Positions 47,270 through 56,426 of a DNA stretch of 64,000 nucleotides are shown piece after piece. The position numbers and the translations under genes are program-made. Under the pieces are notes generated by a model. It worked only from the letters and a program-made list of their open reading frames with translations. It had not been told where the DNA came from and searched no databases. This DNA is from Streptomyces sp. TLI_235 (GTDB taxonomy: Bacteria > Actinomycetota > Actinomycetes > Streptomycetales > Streptomycetaceae). Position 1 is the first letter of the stretch. Every line of letters begins with the position of its first letter. The stretch covers positions 682,001 through 746,000 of the forward strand of contig NSGV01000001.1 of NCBI GenBank assembly GCA_002300355.1, written 5' to 3'.

Positions 47270-47400
47270 GCGCCTCTGTCTAGCAGCCGCGCTCCGTACC
47301 GACACGACGTTCCGCATGCCGGGACGGACCTCGGCTGACCGCATGTCACCGATCGCGTAGGCTCGGGCCACGCCGCCAGCGACACCCCTCGAGGAGCACT

Positions 47401-48099
47401 GTGCCGACAGCATCCACCGCCGACCCCGCCAGGGCCGACACCGCCGGTCCGACCGAGTCCGCGGAGGACTTCGTCCGCGCGCAGACCGCCGTCGGCGCGG
47501 TCCCCTTCGTCCCGGAGGTGCGGCTGCACCTGGCGGAGGAGGCGATCGGCCTGTGGGAGCGCACCGAGTCCGCGAAGGGTGAGATCGGGCTGCCGCCGCC
47601 GTTCTGGGGGTTCGCCTGGGCGGGCGGTCAGGCCGTCGCCCGGTACGTCCTCGACCACCGGGAGGCCGTCGAGGGTCGGACGGTCCTCGACCTCGCGGCC
47701 GGCTCCGGGCTGGTCGGCATCGCCTGCGCGCTGCGCGGCGCGGCCGCCGTCGCCGCGGCCGAGATCGACGCCTACGCGGTCGCCGCGATCGGCCTCAACG
47801 CCGAGGTCAACGGCGTACGGATCGACGCCCGGTGCGCCGACCTGCTGGCGGGCGACGGCGCCCCGGCCGAGGTCGTGCTGGCCGGCGACGTGTTCTACGA
47901 ACGGGCCATGGCCCTGCAGGTGCTGCCGTTCCTTCAGCGCGCCCGGGCCCGCGGCGCCCTGGTGCTGGTCGGCGACCCCGGCCGGGCCTACCTGCCGCGC
48001 GAGCACTTCACCGAGGTCGCCTCCTACCGGGTGCCCGTGGTGGCCGACCTGGAGGACACCCCGGTGAAGACCTCGGTGGTCTGGCGGCTCACCGGCTGA
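47401..48099 (+). CDS. Class I methyltransferase (ETFB/Nnt1-like)
   Basis: 232 residues. LPPPFWGFAWAGGQAVARYV and LDLAAGSGLVGIACALRG (motif I) are typical of the lysine/nicotinamide N-methyltransferase-like family that includes electron-transfer-flavoprotein beta lysine methyltransferases; EVVLAGDVFYERAM follows as the D/NxxY-like region. GAGGAGC precedes the GTG. The substrate may be a protein lysine or a small molecule. Confidence 0.88.
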   Translation: MPTASTADPARADTAGPTESAEDFVRAQTAVGAVPFVPEVRLHLAEEAIGLWERTESAKGEIGLPPPFWGFAWAGGQAVARYVLDHREAVEGRTVLDLAAGSGLVGIACALRGAAAVAAAEIDAYAVAAIGLNAEVNGVRIDARCADLLAGDGAPAEVVLAGDVFYERAMALQVLPFLQRARARGALVLVGDPGRAYLPREHFTEVASYRVPVVADLEDTPVKTSVVWRLTG

Positions 48100-48376
48100 T
48101 CCCGCACCGGCCGATCCCGCCCCGGCCGCCCTCCACGCCGACCGCCGGCCGCACCGGAGCGTCACCGCGTTCGTACCGTTTCCATACCGAAGCCGTGATG
48201 AGCTGCGGAAACGCTCGCGGCCCGAGGGGTGCCCGAGTACCATCCGGCTGACGCCTCCGGGGTGCGCGCCGCTGTGCCGTGCCGCCCCGCGGCGGACTCT
48301 CGCGGGGCAACGTAGGTCACCGCGCACTCGGCACCGCGCGCCAGAGCTGTCGCGCGAACGCGGGAAGGGCAGCGAC

Positions 48377-49537
48377 TTGGCGGATCGGCTCACCGGAGGC
48401 GACTCCTCGCTGCTGCGTCGGATCAACGCGGCGGTCACCCTGCGGGCACTGCGCGACGGACAGACCGTCACCCTGACGCAACTCGTCGGCGACACCGGCC
48501 TCTCCCGGCCGACCGTCGAGGGCGTCATCGAAAGCCTGGTGGAGTCCGAGCTGGTCGCCGAGGTCGAGCACGGCCAGGACGGCGGCGGGCGCCGCGGGCG
48601 GCCCGCCCGCTGGTTCCGGTTCCGCGCCGAGGCCGGGCACGCGCTCGGCATCGAGATCGGCGTGCACGACGTCCGGGTGGTGCTGGCCGACCTCAGCGGC
48701 GAGATCCTGACCGGCCACGCCAAGCCCGTCGACGAGACCCTCGACGCCGAGGAACGGCTCGGCGTCATGCGGACCACCGTGGCCGAGGTGCTGCGCAAGA
48801 CCGGTGTCTCCCGGGACAGCCTCTGGGCGGTCGCCGTCGGCACCCCCGGCATCGTCGACGGCGAGGGCACCGTCCGGCTCAGCACCGCCATGCCCGGCTG
48901 GACCGGCCTCGACCTCGGCGCCCGGCTGCGCCGCTCGTTCCGCTGCCCGGTCGTCATCGAGAACGACGCCAACCTCGCCGCGATCGCCGAGCACTGGAAG
49001 GGCGCCGCGGTCGGCAAGGGCGACGTGGTCTTCGTGATGGCCGGCCTCAGCCCGGGCGCCGGCTCCCTCATCAACGGCCGGCTGCACCGCGGGTACGGCG
49101 GCGCCGCCGGCGAGATCGGCGCCCTCCACCTGCTCGGCCAGGAGGCCACGCCGGAGCGGCTGCTCTCCACCACCGGCAAACCGCTCGACCCGCTGGACGA
49201 GGCCGCCGTCGCCCGGGTGCTGCGGCTGGCCCGGGAGGGCGACGAGGTCGCCAAGGACGCCATGGACCGCTTCCTGCACCGGCTGGTGCACGACGTGGCG
49301 GCGCTCGTCCTCGCCCTCGACCCGCAGCTGGTGGTGGTCGGCGGCTGGGCGGCCGGACTGGACGGCGTGCTGGAGCCGCTGCGCGAGCGGCTCGGCCGGT
49401 TCACGCTGCGGGCGCCCGAGGTGGCGCTCGCCGCGCTCGGCACCGAGGTGGTGGCGACCGGCGCACTGCGGGTCGCGCTGGACCACGTGGAGGAGCAGCT
49501 GTTCGCGGTCGACCCGCCTGGGACCGGCCCGCGCTGA
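48377..49537 (+). CDS. ROK-family transcriptional regulator
   Basis: 386 residues. An N-terminal winged helix (RINAAVTLRALRDGQTVTLT, LVGDTGLSRPTVEGVIESLV) is followed by an actin-like ROK sugar-kinase fold (GIEIGVHDVRVVLADLSGEI, AVGTPGIVDGEGTV, IENDANLAAIAEHW, GGAAGEIGALHLLG). The usual C-x-C-G-x-x-G-C zinc motif after the GEIG segment is absent. It resembles NagC/XylR-type repressors of sugar genes, but no sugar gene adjoins it. The TTG start at 48377 follows GGGAAGGG. Confidence 0.9.
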   Translation: MADRLTGGDSSLLRRINAAVTLRALRDGQTVTLTQLVGDTGLSRPTVEGVIESLVESELVAEVEHGQDGGGRRGRPARWFRFRAEAGHALGIEIGVHDVRVVLADLSGEILTGHAKPVDETLDAEERLGVMRTTVAEVLRKTGVSRDSLWAVAVGTPGIVDGEGTVRLSTAMPGWTGLDLGARLRRSFRCPVVIENDANLAAIAEHWKGAAVGKGDVVFVMAGLSPGAGSLINGRLHRGYGGAAGEIGALHLLGQEATPERLLSTTGKPLDPLDEAAVARVLRLAREGDEVAKDAMDRFLHRLVHDVAALVLALDPQLVVVGGWAAGLDGVLEPLRERLGRFTLRAPEVALAALGTEVVATGALRVALDHVEEQLFAVDPPGTGPR

Positions 49538-49558
49538 CCCGCAGTCCGCACGACAGCA

Positions 49559-49590
49559 CGCGGGCCCGTCCGGTGTCGGACGGGCCCGCG
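49559..49590. terminator. Perfect 14-bp hairpin between ROK and GntR genes
   Basis: Arms 49559-49572 (CGCGGGCCCGTCCG) and 49577-49590 are exact complements with loop GTGT, lying between the convergent ROK and GntR genes. Likely bidirectional terminator. Confidence 0.85.
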
Positions 49591-49609
49591 CTGCGTGTTC
49601 TGGCAGGTG

Positions 49610-50386
49610 TCAGGCCGAGCGGACGGCCTCGACCGGGGTGACCTCGACGGCGCCGGTCTCGCCGAAGGTGAGCTTGCAGGTGTCGGCGCGGTAGGTGCAC
49701 ACGGCGCGGGCGATGTGACGGCCGGCGGACGCGTACACGGTGGTGACCACCAGCACCGGGGTGCCCGGCGGGCGCTCCAGCAGAGCGGCCTGCTCGGCCT
49801 CGGCGACGCCCAGCTCGACCGTGCGGGACTCGCCGTCCACCCCGCAGCGCTCCAGCTGGCGGAGCACCGAGCGGGCGCGCTCGCCCTCGGCCGACGAGCC
49901 GACCAGCTGCGGCAGCGCGGGCAGGTGCGGCACCGCGGAGTCGGGGACGTGCAGCGACTCGGTCGCCATCACGCGGCCCTGGACGAGGCGCACCCGGCGC
50001 ACGGTGTGCACCGTCTCGCCCGGCAGGACGCCCAGCTCCGCGGCCAGCCGGACCGGGGCAGGGGCGCTGGTGCAGTCGACGATCCGCCAGGACTGGTTGC
50101 GCGAGGCGCTGGGCCAGCCCTCCTCGCTGCTGCTGACCGGGACGCCCACCCGCGGGGCCGCGATCACGGTGCCGATGCCGCGGCGGCGGACCAGGCGGCC
50201 CTCCAGCTCCAGCTGGTCGAGGGCCTGGCGCAGCGTCGCCCGGGCCACGCCGAAGCGGGCGGCGAGCTCGCGCTCGTTGGGCAGCACCTGACCGGCGGAG
50301 AACTCCGAGTCGATCGTGCGCACCAGGACGGTGCGCAGATGCCAGTACTTCGGCTCAGGGGCCGCCGCGAGCTGTCCTTGCGCCAC
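49610..50386 (-). CDS. GntR-family regulator with UTRA domain
   Basis: 258 residues from a GTG. GntR winged helix (VLPNERELAARFGVARATLR, ALDQLELEGRLVRRRGIGTV) plus a C-terminal UTRA ligand-binding domain (VHTVRRVRLVQGRVMATESL, PPGTPVLVVTTVYASAGRHI). UTRA regulators sense phosphorylated sugars or similar. No target gene adjoins it, so regulon unknown. GGAGGA precedes the start. Confidence 0.93.
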   Translation of the reverse strand: MAQGQLAAAPEPKYWHLRTVLVRTIDSEFSAGQVLPNERELAARFGVARATLRQALDQLELEGRLVRRRGIGTVIAAPRVGVPVSSSEEGWPSASRNQSWRIVDCTSAPAPVRLAAELGVLPGETVHTVRRVRLVQGRVMATESLHVPDSAVPHLPALPQLVGSSAEGERARSVLRQLERCGVDGESRTVELGVAEAEQAALLERPPGTPVLVVTTVYASAGRHIARAVCTYRADTCKLTFGETGAVEVTPVEAVRSA

Positions 50387-50456
50387 CGTGTCCTCCGCCC
50401 TGAAGGTGTGGGGCCGCCCGCCACTCCCCCGGTTTCGGCAGGTGGGGAGGGTGGGC

Positions 50457-50505
50457 TTTATCCGTCCTTCTTTATTAAAGGTCTTTGCAGTAAGCGACCC
50501 TAGGG
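50457..50505. promoter_or_regulatory. AT-rich promoter region upstream of the GntR gene
   Basis: A short AT-rich island (TTCTTTATTAAAGG around 50468-50481) stands out of GC-rich DNA between the divergent GntR and exonuclease III genes; CTTTATTAAAG is close to a palindrome. Presumed promoter/operator, not defined further. Confidence 0.4.
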
Positions 50506-50639
50506 GTGGCCGAGGAGATGGTCAAGACCAATGACCGAGCTTGACCGGAGTGCGGACGGCGACCGACCGTTCGTGACCCGCGCCACAGCGGAAGCGGACC
50601 GCTTCGGCGATCCGGCGGGGCGGCGGGTACCCTCCCGGG

Positions 50640-51443
50640 GTGATCGTGGTTTCAACAGTCAACGTCAACGGCATCCGTGCGGCCGCCAAGAAGGGCCTCA
50701 CCGAGTGGCTCGCCGGCACCAAGGCCGACGTCGTCTGCCTGCAGGAGGTCCGCGCCGAGCAGGACCAGCTGCCGGCCGAGATCCGCGACCTGGAGGGCTG
50801 GCACGCGGTCTGGGCGCCGGCGGCCGCCAAGGGCCGGGCCGGGGTGGCGGTGCTCTCCCGCCGCGCGCCCGAGCGCACGGCGATCGGCTTCGGCTCGACG
50901 GAGTTCGACGGATCCGGCCGGTACGCCGAGATCGACCTGCCGGGTCTCACCGTCGCCAGCCTGTACCTGCCCTCCGGAGAGGTCGGCACCGAGCGCCAGG
51001 ACGAGAAGGAACGCTTCATGGCGGAGTTCCTCGTCCACCTCGACAGCCTGAAGCGGCGGGCCGCCGAGGACGGGCGGGAGGTGCTGGTCTGCGGGGACTG
51101 GAACATCGCGCACCGCCCCGAGGACCTGAAGAACTGGCGGGCCAACCAGAAGAACGCCGGCTTCCTCCCCGAGGAACGCGCCTGGCTGACCCGGATCCTC
51201 GACGACGTCGGCTACGTGGACGTCGTCCGCGACCACCACCCCGACCAGGCCGGCCCCTACACCTGGTGGTCGTACCGCGGCCGCGCCTTCGACAACGACT
51301 CCGGCTGGCGAATCGACCTGATCTGTACAACGGAGGGTATCGCACGCCGCTGCACCGAGGCATACGTGGAGCGCCCGGCCTCCCATGCGGAGCGCTGGTC
51401 CGACCACGCCCCCGTCACCGCGGTCTTCGATCACAAGCTCTGA
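50640..51443 (+). CDS. xth: Exodeoxyribonuclease III
   Basis: A 267-residue AP endonuclease/3'-exonuclease of base-excision repair, EEP fold. Conserved metal and catalytic residues: VNVNGIRAA (Asn), CLQEVRAEQ (metal Glu), the catalytic Tyr in the ASLYLPSGE strand, CGDWNIAH (Asp/Asn), DNDSGWRIDLI and the C-terminal WSDHAPVTAVF (Asp-His). Starts at GTG 50640. Stands alone, divergent from the GntR gene. Confidence 0.94.
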   Translation: MIVVSTVNVNGIRAAAKKGLTEWLAGTKADVVCLQEVRAEQDQLPAEIRDLEGWHAVWAPAAAKGRAGVAVLSRRAPERTAIGFGSTEFDGSGRYAEIDLPGLTVASLYLPSGEVGTERQDEKERFMAEFLVHLDSLKRRAAEDGREVLVCGDWNIAHRPEDLKNWRANQKNAGFLPEERAWLTRILDDVGYVDVVRDHHPDQAGPYTWWSYRGRAFDNDSGWRIDLICTTEGIARRCTEAYVERPASHAERWSDHAPVTAVFDHKL

Positions 51444-51500
51444 CTCAGTGACCCGGCATCGCCAAGCGCCGGGGTACCCCAGCAGTACTGCAAGTTCGGC

Positions 51501-51528
51501 GGTTGGCGGTTGGCGGTTGGCGGTTGGC
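51501..51528. repeat. 7-bp tandem repeat, four copies
   Basis: GGTTGGC is repeated four times without mismatch at 51501-51528, just after xth. Confidence 0.95.
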
Positions 51529-51538
51529 GGCCAGGGTT

Positions 51539-52035
51539 GCTCGTCGTCGGAATCGTGACCCGGTTGGAGCACGGACAGGAGGTCCTCGACCGCCTCAAGC
51601 CAGTGCAGCGCCGACTCGTCGACCTAGACCGTCACCGCAAGGTGATCCGGGAACGGATCACGCCGCCGCCACGTGGTATCGATGTGGACTGGATCGCCGT
51701 CGATGTCGACAGTGGCGTCCTGATCATCCAGATCCCCGTACAGCAACCCGGTCGGCTTCCCCACATCGTCGCCGCATCGACCCGCGGGCCCAAGGCCACC
51801 CGGCCTCGGTGGCAGTCCCGGTCCGCGAGGGGGACGGGACGGACTGGCTTCCGCGCACAGAAATACAGCGTCTACTGGCAGCCGGCTGGGCAGCGACCGG
51901 CGGCCCCAGCCACCATCTCCTCACCGAGATCGCGCACCAGGCCGCATCCGCTGCCGTGCTACAGAACACGCCCCCTGTCACACCGTTGGCACCCGGCGAG
52001 GGGCAGCCCTCAGCGCATCGGCGCTGGACTTCGGC
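51539..52035 (+). pseudogene. AlbA_2 / Schlafen-like ATP-binding protein remnant (tentative)
   Basis: Two frames read together resemble the middle of an AlbA_2-type protein: IDVDWIAVDVDSGVLIIQIP and RLPHIVAASTRGPKATR in the first, VAVPVREGDGTDWLPRTEIQ and RLLAAGWAATGGPSHHLL in the second, with a frameshift near 51805. Both ends are missing. The domain name is a tentative impression. Confidence 0.35.
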
Positions 52036-52302
52036 CTACGAGGCGCTCGGCGGCCGGAGCGTACTCGGTGCGGCGGACGGCATGGCCGACGAGGACGGCC
52101 CGGGCCTTGTCCAGCACTTCAGCGGAAGCGGATCGGGGCCCGCGGCCTCGATCGCCTCGACGACCGGCTTGCAGGCCGCCTCGTCGAGGTCGAGGGCCGC
52201 CACGGCGAGGCCGTCCGCGGCCAGGCGCTTCGCCACACCGGCACCGATGCCGCGGGCGGCTCCGGTGACGATCGCGACGCGGGGTGCGGGGGTGGTGGTC
52301 AT
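52036..52302 (-). pseudogene. Short-chain dehydrogenase N-terminal remnant
   Basis: The ATG at 52302 begins a typical SDR: RVAIVTGAARGIGAGVAKRL (TGxxxGxG cofactor motif), then LAVAALDLDEAACKPVVEAI. After EAAG homology stops and an unrelated tail ends at 52036; the catalytic YxxxK part is absent. Confidence 0.7.
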
Positions 52303-52379
52303 GCTGGGGCTCCGTTCAGCGAAGGGCGCAGGCCCGGGACGAGGGGCGGCGAGGGCCGCGCGGGTGGAGGGCGGCGTCG

Positions 52380-52970
52380 GTGTGCGACCAGGACGTGCAG
52401 TCCGCGCTGAACGCCGCCACGGCCGCGTTCCCTGGCGATCCGTCGGCCGTCGCCGCCGCGGTCGCGGTGGAGGGTGTGGCGCACACCGACCCGGTCTACC
52501 CCGGTCCGGCGTCCGACCCGCACAACATCGCGGTGATCCAGCTCTCCGCCCACGCCGTCGCCGCCCGCTGGAGCTTCACCCCGGCCACCCTGCCCACCGC
52601 CGGGCGGCTGGACGCCCTCGGCCCGCAGGGACTGAACGCGACCCCGTTCCAGGTGACCGGGTACGGCACCCAGGAGGCCGAGCGCGGGCCCGGCGGACTG
52701 ACCCACCCGGGTGGCGGCGTCCGGCTCAAGGCCCCGGTCACCTTCGACGCGCTCAACCCGGCCTGGGCGCGCCTGGCCATGACGGCCCCGCAGGGCAACG
52801 GCGGCGCCTGCTACGGCGACTCGGGCGGCCCGAACTTCGCCACCGTCGAAGGGAAGCTCACCCTGGTCGCCACCACCATCACCGGTGACGGTCCCTGCTA
52901 CGCCACCACTGTCTCCTACCGTCTCGACGCGCCCTCGGCTCGCGCCTTCCTCGCCCCGTTCCGTCGCCCT
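52380..52970 (+). pseudogene. Trypsin-like serine protease, 5'-truncated remnant
   Basis: The frame contains the catalytic Asp region DPHNIAVIQLSAHAV, the active-site Ser in ACYGDSGGPNF, and the end of the chymotrypsin fold (TTVSYRLDAPSARAFLAPF). The secretion signal and the catalytic His strand are missing, and the frame runs on past the natural end. A dead fragment of a secreted S1 peptidase. Confidence 0.65.
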
Positions 52971-53165
52971 GCCCTGACGCGGGCAGCAACGCCCCCGCAC
53001 CGAGTCGGTGCCAGGGCGCGCGGTGGCGAGCACATCGATGCCCGCAGGCCCACGGCATGGAGGCGACTCGGTTCGGCCGGGGCCCGGGGGCAAGGCTCTG
53101 TCTCCGGCCACGTGCTCCGCGTCCCCGGAGGCTCGCAGACCTGACGGTTCGCCGGCGCCGGTGAA

Positions 53166-53576
53166 TCAGCCGAGGAGCAGGGCGAGGGCGAGCACCGCGC
53201 CCGTCACCACGACGGGGAGCAGGACCAGCAGCAGGACCCGCCCCACCCGGCGGCCCGGTTCGGGGACGGGTGCGGGCGGCGGCGGTGCCGGACTTGGGGC
53301 GGGCTCGCCGGCCCGGCCCGGCCGGAGCTCCGCGCCGCAGATCTCGCAGCGGACGCGGTGCGCCGGGTTCTCGTGCCGGCAGGCCGGGCAGTCCGGGCCG
53401 GCGCCCGGCCGCTGTCCCACCGGCGTCGGCCGGGAGACCGGGGTGGGCCGGCCGAGCGGGGCGGCACCGGACACCGGACGCGGCTGGATCCCCCGCACCT
53501 CACCGGGCCTGCGGGCGGGACCGGTGGGGCCGGTCGGGCCTCCCCTGCCGGCCGGCTCGCCGTACGGGCTGCTCAT
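53166..53576 (-). CDS. Zinc-ribbon protein with C-terminal membrane helix (contractile injection system operon)
   Basis: 136 residues. A Gly/Pro/Arg-rich N-terminus (1-58) leads to a zinc ribbon with two C-x-x-C knuckles (CPACRHENPAHRVRCEICG), a Pro-rich linker (APSPAPPPPAPVPEPG) and one C-terminal transmembrane helix (VLLLVLLPVVVTGAVLALAL). It should hang in the cytoplasm from the membrane. Its ATG overlaps the stop of the tail-protein gene (ATGA), so it belongs to the operon. I infer a tether for the cytoplasmic injection system, comparable in layout to the CIS-associated membrane protein CisA described in Streptomyces; homology is not proven. Confidence 0.8.
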   Translation of the reverse strand: MSSPYGEPAGRGGPTGPTGPARRPGEVRGIQPRPVSGAAPLGRPTPVSRPTPVGQRPGAGPDCPACRHENPAHRVRCEICGAELRPGRAGEPAPSPAPPPPAPVPEPGRRVGRVLLLVLLPVVVTGAVLALALLLG

Positions 53577-54100
53577 CGCGCACCCCCGCCGCGCACGGTC
53601 AGCGTGTAGCCGACGCCGATCGGCAGTTCCTCCGCGATGACGGCACGCAGTTGGCGTTCGGTCAGCGATCCGGTGCGGTGGAGTGCGATCTGCACGGTGG
53701 GGTCGGCGGCCGGGACGGGGTCGCCCGGCCCGAAGATCCCGCCGGAGTCGGTGACCTCCGCCCGGCCGCCGGTCAGTGCCTCCAGTAGTGCTTCCAGGCC
53801 CTGGGCCGTCCCGCGCCGGCCGAGGTGGGCGCCGACCGCGCGGATGGTGCGCCGCTGCGCGGCGAGGGTCTCCTCGGCGTCGGCGTCGTACCCGACGACC
53901 GGTCGAACGTCGATGCCGAGCCAGCCGGCCAGGTAGGCGATCATCTCGGCGGGGGCGAGCGTGCTGTCGAGTTTGTGCTCCAGGTCGTCGATGTGCGCGG
54001 TGACGGTGTCGACGGTCTCCTCGCAGCCCCGGACGAACCCGGCGAGCACCCGGTCGCGGGCCATCGCCTGCGGGAGCTGGTTCAGCAGCCAGCCGCTCAC
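53573..54100 (-). CDS. Phage tail protein I-like baseplate component
   Basis: 175 residues of the phage tail protein (P2 gpI / TIGR02242) type found in extracellular contractile injection systems: an N-terminus WLLNQLPQAMARDRVLAGFV, the EMIAYLAGWLGIDVR segment typical of the family, and RRTIRAVGAHLGRRGTAQGL. It should sit at the baseplate. Overlaps its neighbours at both ends. Confidence 0.88.
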   Translation of the reverse strand: MSGWLLNQLPQAMARDRVLAGFVRGCEETVDTVTAHIDDLEHKLDSTLAPAEMIAYLAGWLGIDVRPVVGYDADAEETLAAQRRTIRAVGAHLGRRGTAQGLEALLEALTGGRAEVTDSGGIFGPGDPVPAADPTVQIALHRTGSLTERQLRAVIAEELPIGVGYTLTVRGGGAR

Positions 54101-56031
54101 TGGGTCACCCCCACCGTGTGCCGCCCGGAGACGAAGAGCTCGTCGGCCCGGAGCTTCAGTTCGCGGCCGGGCTCCACCCGCAGCAGCTCTCCGTTCACGC
54201 CGATCCGGGACACCTGCACCGAGATCACGCTCAGCACCCCTGGGACCGCCCCCAGGACCGCGTAGAGGAATCCGTTGGACAGCCCGAGGCCGAACGGCCA
54301 GCCCCTGCCGCCGGGTCCGCCGCTGACCGGGTTGACGAACCGGTAGAGCTCGGCCTCGGCGGCCGAGCGGACCTGGTCGGGGTCCGCCGTCGCCGCGGCG
54401 CGGACCGCGGCCGTGACCGCCACGCCCTGGTAGGAGGGCTTGCCGATGAGGACCTGGGTGGTGAGCAGCCGGCGCGGGTCCAAGTGGCGCTTGACCGCGT
54501 CGGTGACCGCCCGGTCCGGTTCAAGCTCCTCGGGCGTCAGGTAGCGGGTGGAGTCGGCGATCCGGGGCACCAGCAGCAGCCGGACGGGGTCGTCCGGCTG
54601 CGGGGTCGGGCAGTGCGCGCGGGCCACGGCCGGCACGCCCTCCAGTGTGAGCCGCTCGAAGTCGGCGGCGGTGACCGCGCGTTGGCCGCTGCGCAGCTCG
54701 ATCGGCCCGCGCAGCCTGGCGTTCTGCAGGGTCTCGGCGTCGACCCCACCGGTGGCCGGGGCCAGGTTGCGGACCGCGCCGACCTGGGGCACCGAGGTGA
54801 GCAGGACGTTGAGCTTGCCGGTGCCGACGTTGCCGCGGCTGCCGCCGCCGTAGCGGTAGCCGGTGACCAGGATCCGGGCGTTCTCCGGGGGCACCGCACC
54901 GTACTGCCGGGCGGTGCCGTCCCGGCCGGTGATCCGCGGGCCGAACCGGATCTCACCGGTCGCGCCATGCCAGGTAACGTACCGATCGTCGGGGCCGACT
55001 CCGCTGAACTCCTCTACCTCACCCCAGAGTTGTGACTCGCCGTCGGTCCTGACCTCGACCGCCTCGCCGGCGCCGCGGACCAGCACCGGCGCCCGGCGGA
55101 CGGTGAAGCTCTGGCCGGGCCGCCCGGTGCTGGTGCCGAGGAACTCCTCGGGGGCGGCCTCGGCGTGCTCGGCGGTGGCAGTGCCGCCGACGGTCGCGGC
55201 GGCGACCGCGTACAGGGTCGGCGAGCTCTCGTAGGACGGCACGCCCTCGACCGCGCGCAGTTCGCAGCGCACCCAGTGGGCGGAGACCCCGTCGACGGTG
55301 AGCGGTTCGTGCCGGGAGGCCAGCAGCACGGTGACCCGGCCGGAGCGGTTGAGACTGCCGGTGGTGTCCTGGTGGACCGGCGCGTCCTGCCAGCCGGTGC
55401 CGTCCCAACTCTGCCAGGCCAGCGGCGGGTAGCGCACGTCGGCGCCGGCGCCGCCCGCGGTGCCGACGGTCAGGTCCAGGCGCAGCAGGTTGGCGGCGAG
55501 GCTGTCGCGGAAGCCGAGGTAGAGGGCGTCGCCCGGGCTGACGTTCCCGAAGAACTTGGTGGCGACGGCACCGCTGGCCACGTCGTCGGTGCGGTTCTGG
55601 TAGCGGCCGCCGCTCCGGGTGAGGCAGGCGGTCAGCTCCGGCTGGACGATCCTCAGGTCGTGCTTGGTCATGAAGACGACCTGGTCGCCCGTCTCGTCCC
55701 GCTCGGTGCCGACCCGGGTGCCGCGGCGGACCAGGACGGTGCCCTTGGCCGGGCCGGTGAGGTCGAACAGCAGGTCGGTCACGGCCGGTTGGGCGGAGCG
55801 CAGGGTGATGCCGACCAGTTCGAGGAACTTCACGTAGAGCCGGTCGGGCACCTGGTTGAGCCGGTAGACGATCATCTCGGTCATCCAGGCGAACAGCTCG
55901 ATCAGGGCCACCCCCGGGTCCGAGACGTTGTGATCGGTCCACTCGGGGCAGTGCGCGGCGATCCGGCGCTTGGCCTCGTCGACGATGTCCTGGAAGCGCC
56001 GGTCGTCCAGGTTGGGCGCGGGCAGGGTCAC
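54097..56031 (-). CDS. Baseplate assembly protein (baseplate J-like)
   Basis: 644 residues of the putative baseplate assembly family (TIGR02243 type) with similarity to phage baseplate J / T4 gp6. Seen: the start PNLDDRRFQDIVDEAKRRIA, HCPEWTDHNVSDPGVALIEL, FAWMTEMIVYRLNQVPDRLY, and towards the end LTLEGVPAVARAHCPTPQPD of the J domain. It builds the wedge ring of the injection device. The GTG start overlaps the gp25 gene stop. Confidence 0.92.
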   Translation of the reverse strand: MTLPAPNLDDRRFQDIVDEAKRRIAAHCPEWTDHNVSDPGVALIELFAWMTEMIVYRLNQVPDRLYVKFLELVGITLRSAQPAVTDLLFDLTGPAKGTVLVRRGTRVGTERDETGDQVVFMTKHDLRIVQPELTACLTRSGGRYQNRTDDVASGAVATKFFGNVSPGDALYLGFRDSLAANLLRLDLTVGTAGGAGADVRYPPLAWQSWDGTGWQDAPVHQDTTGSLNRSGRVTVLLASRHEPLTVDGVSAHWVRCELRAVEGVPSYESSPTLYAVAAATVGGTATAEHAEAAPEEFLGTSTGRPGQSFTVRRAPVLVRGAGEAVEVRTDGESQLWGEVEEFSGVGPDDRYVTWHGATGEIRFGPRITGRDGTARQYGAVPPENARILVTGYRYGGGSRGNVGTGKLNVLLTSVPQVGAVRNLAPATGGVDAETLQNARLRGPIELRSGQRAVTAADFERLTLEGVPAVARAHCPTPQPDDPVRLLLVPRIADSTRYLTPEELEPDRAVTDAVKRHLDPRRLLTTQVLIGKPSYQGVAVTAAVRAAATADPDQVRSAAEAELYRFVNPVSGGPGGRGWPFGLGLSNGFLYAVLGAVPGVLSVISVQVSRIGVNGELLRVEPGRELKLRADELFVSGRHTVGVTQ

Positions 56032-56426
56032 GGGGCTTGCTCCTCACCGGGGATCACGTAGAAGGGGTGGACGAGGTTGCGGTGGTCGTTGGTGGCCCGC
56101 ACCCGGTACGCGACCTCGATCCGCACCGCGGCGGCGCCGTCGCTCGCCGCGCGCACCTCCTCCAGGTCGATCCGCGGCTCCCACCTGACCAGCGCCTCCC
56201 GTACGCACTGCTCGATCAGGCCGAGGGTGCCGGAGTTCATCGGCGCGAACACCTGGTCCCACATCGCGCAGCCGAAGTCCGGGCGCATCACCCGCTCCCC
56301 CGGCGCGGTGGCCAGGATCATCCGGATCGCCGAGTCGATCTCCTCGCCTCCGGTGACCAGCCGGACGGTACCGGCCGGGGTGAACGTGGTCGGGAACGAC
56401 CAGCCGGATCCGATCAGCCCGCTCAT
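56028..56426 (-). CDS. GPW/gp25-family baseplate protein
   Basis: 132 residues. The gp25 fold is evident from SAIRMILATAPGERVMRPDF, then GCAMWDQVFAPMN, FGCAMWD being the usual R-x-F-G type loop, and YRVRATNDHRNLVHPFYV at the end. gp25 nucleates the sheath on the baseplate. Overlaps the PAAR gene by four bases (ATGA). Confidence 0.93.
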   Translation of the reverse strand: MSGLIGSGWSFPTTFTPAGTVRLVTGGEEIDSAIRMILATAPGERVMRPDFGCAMWDQVFAPMNSGTLGLIEQCVREALVRWEPRIDLEEVRAASDGAAAVRIEVAYRVRATNDHRNLVHPFYVIPGEEQAP

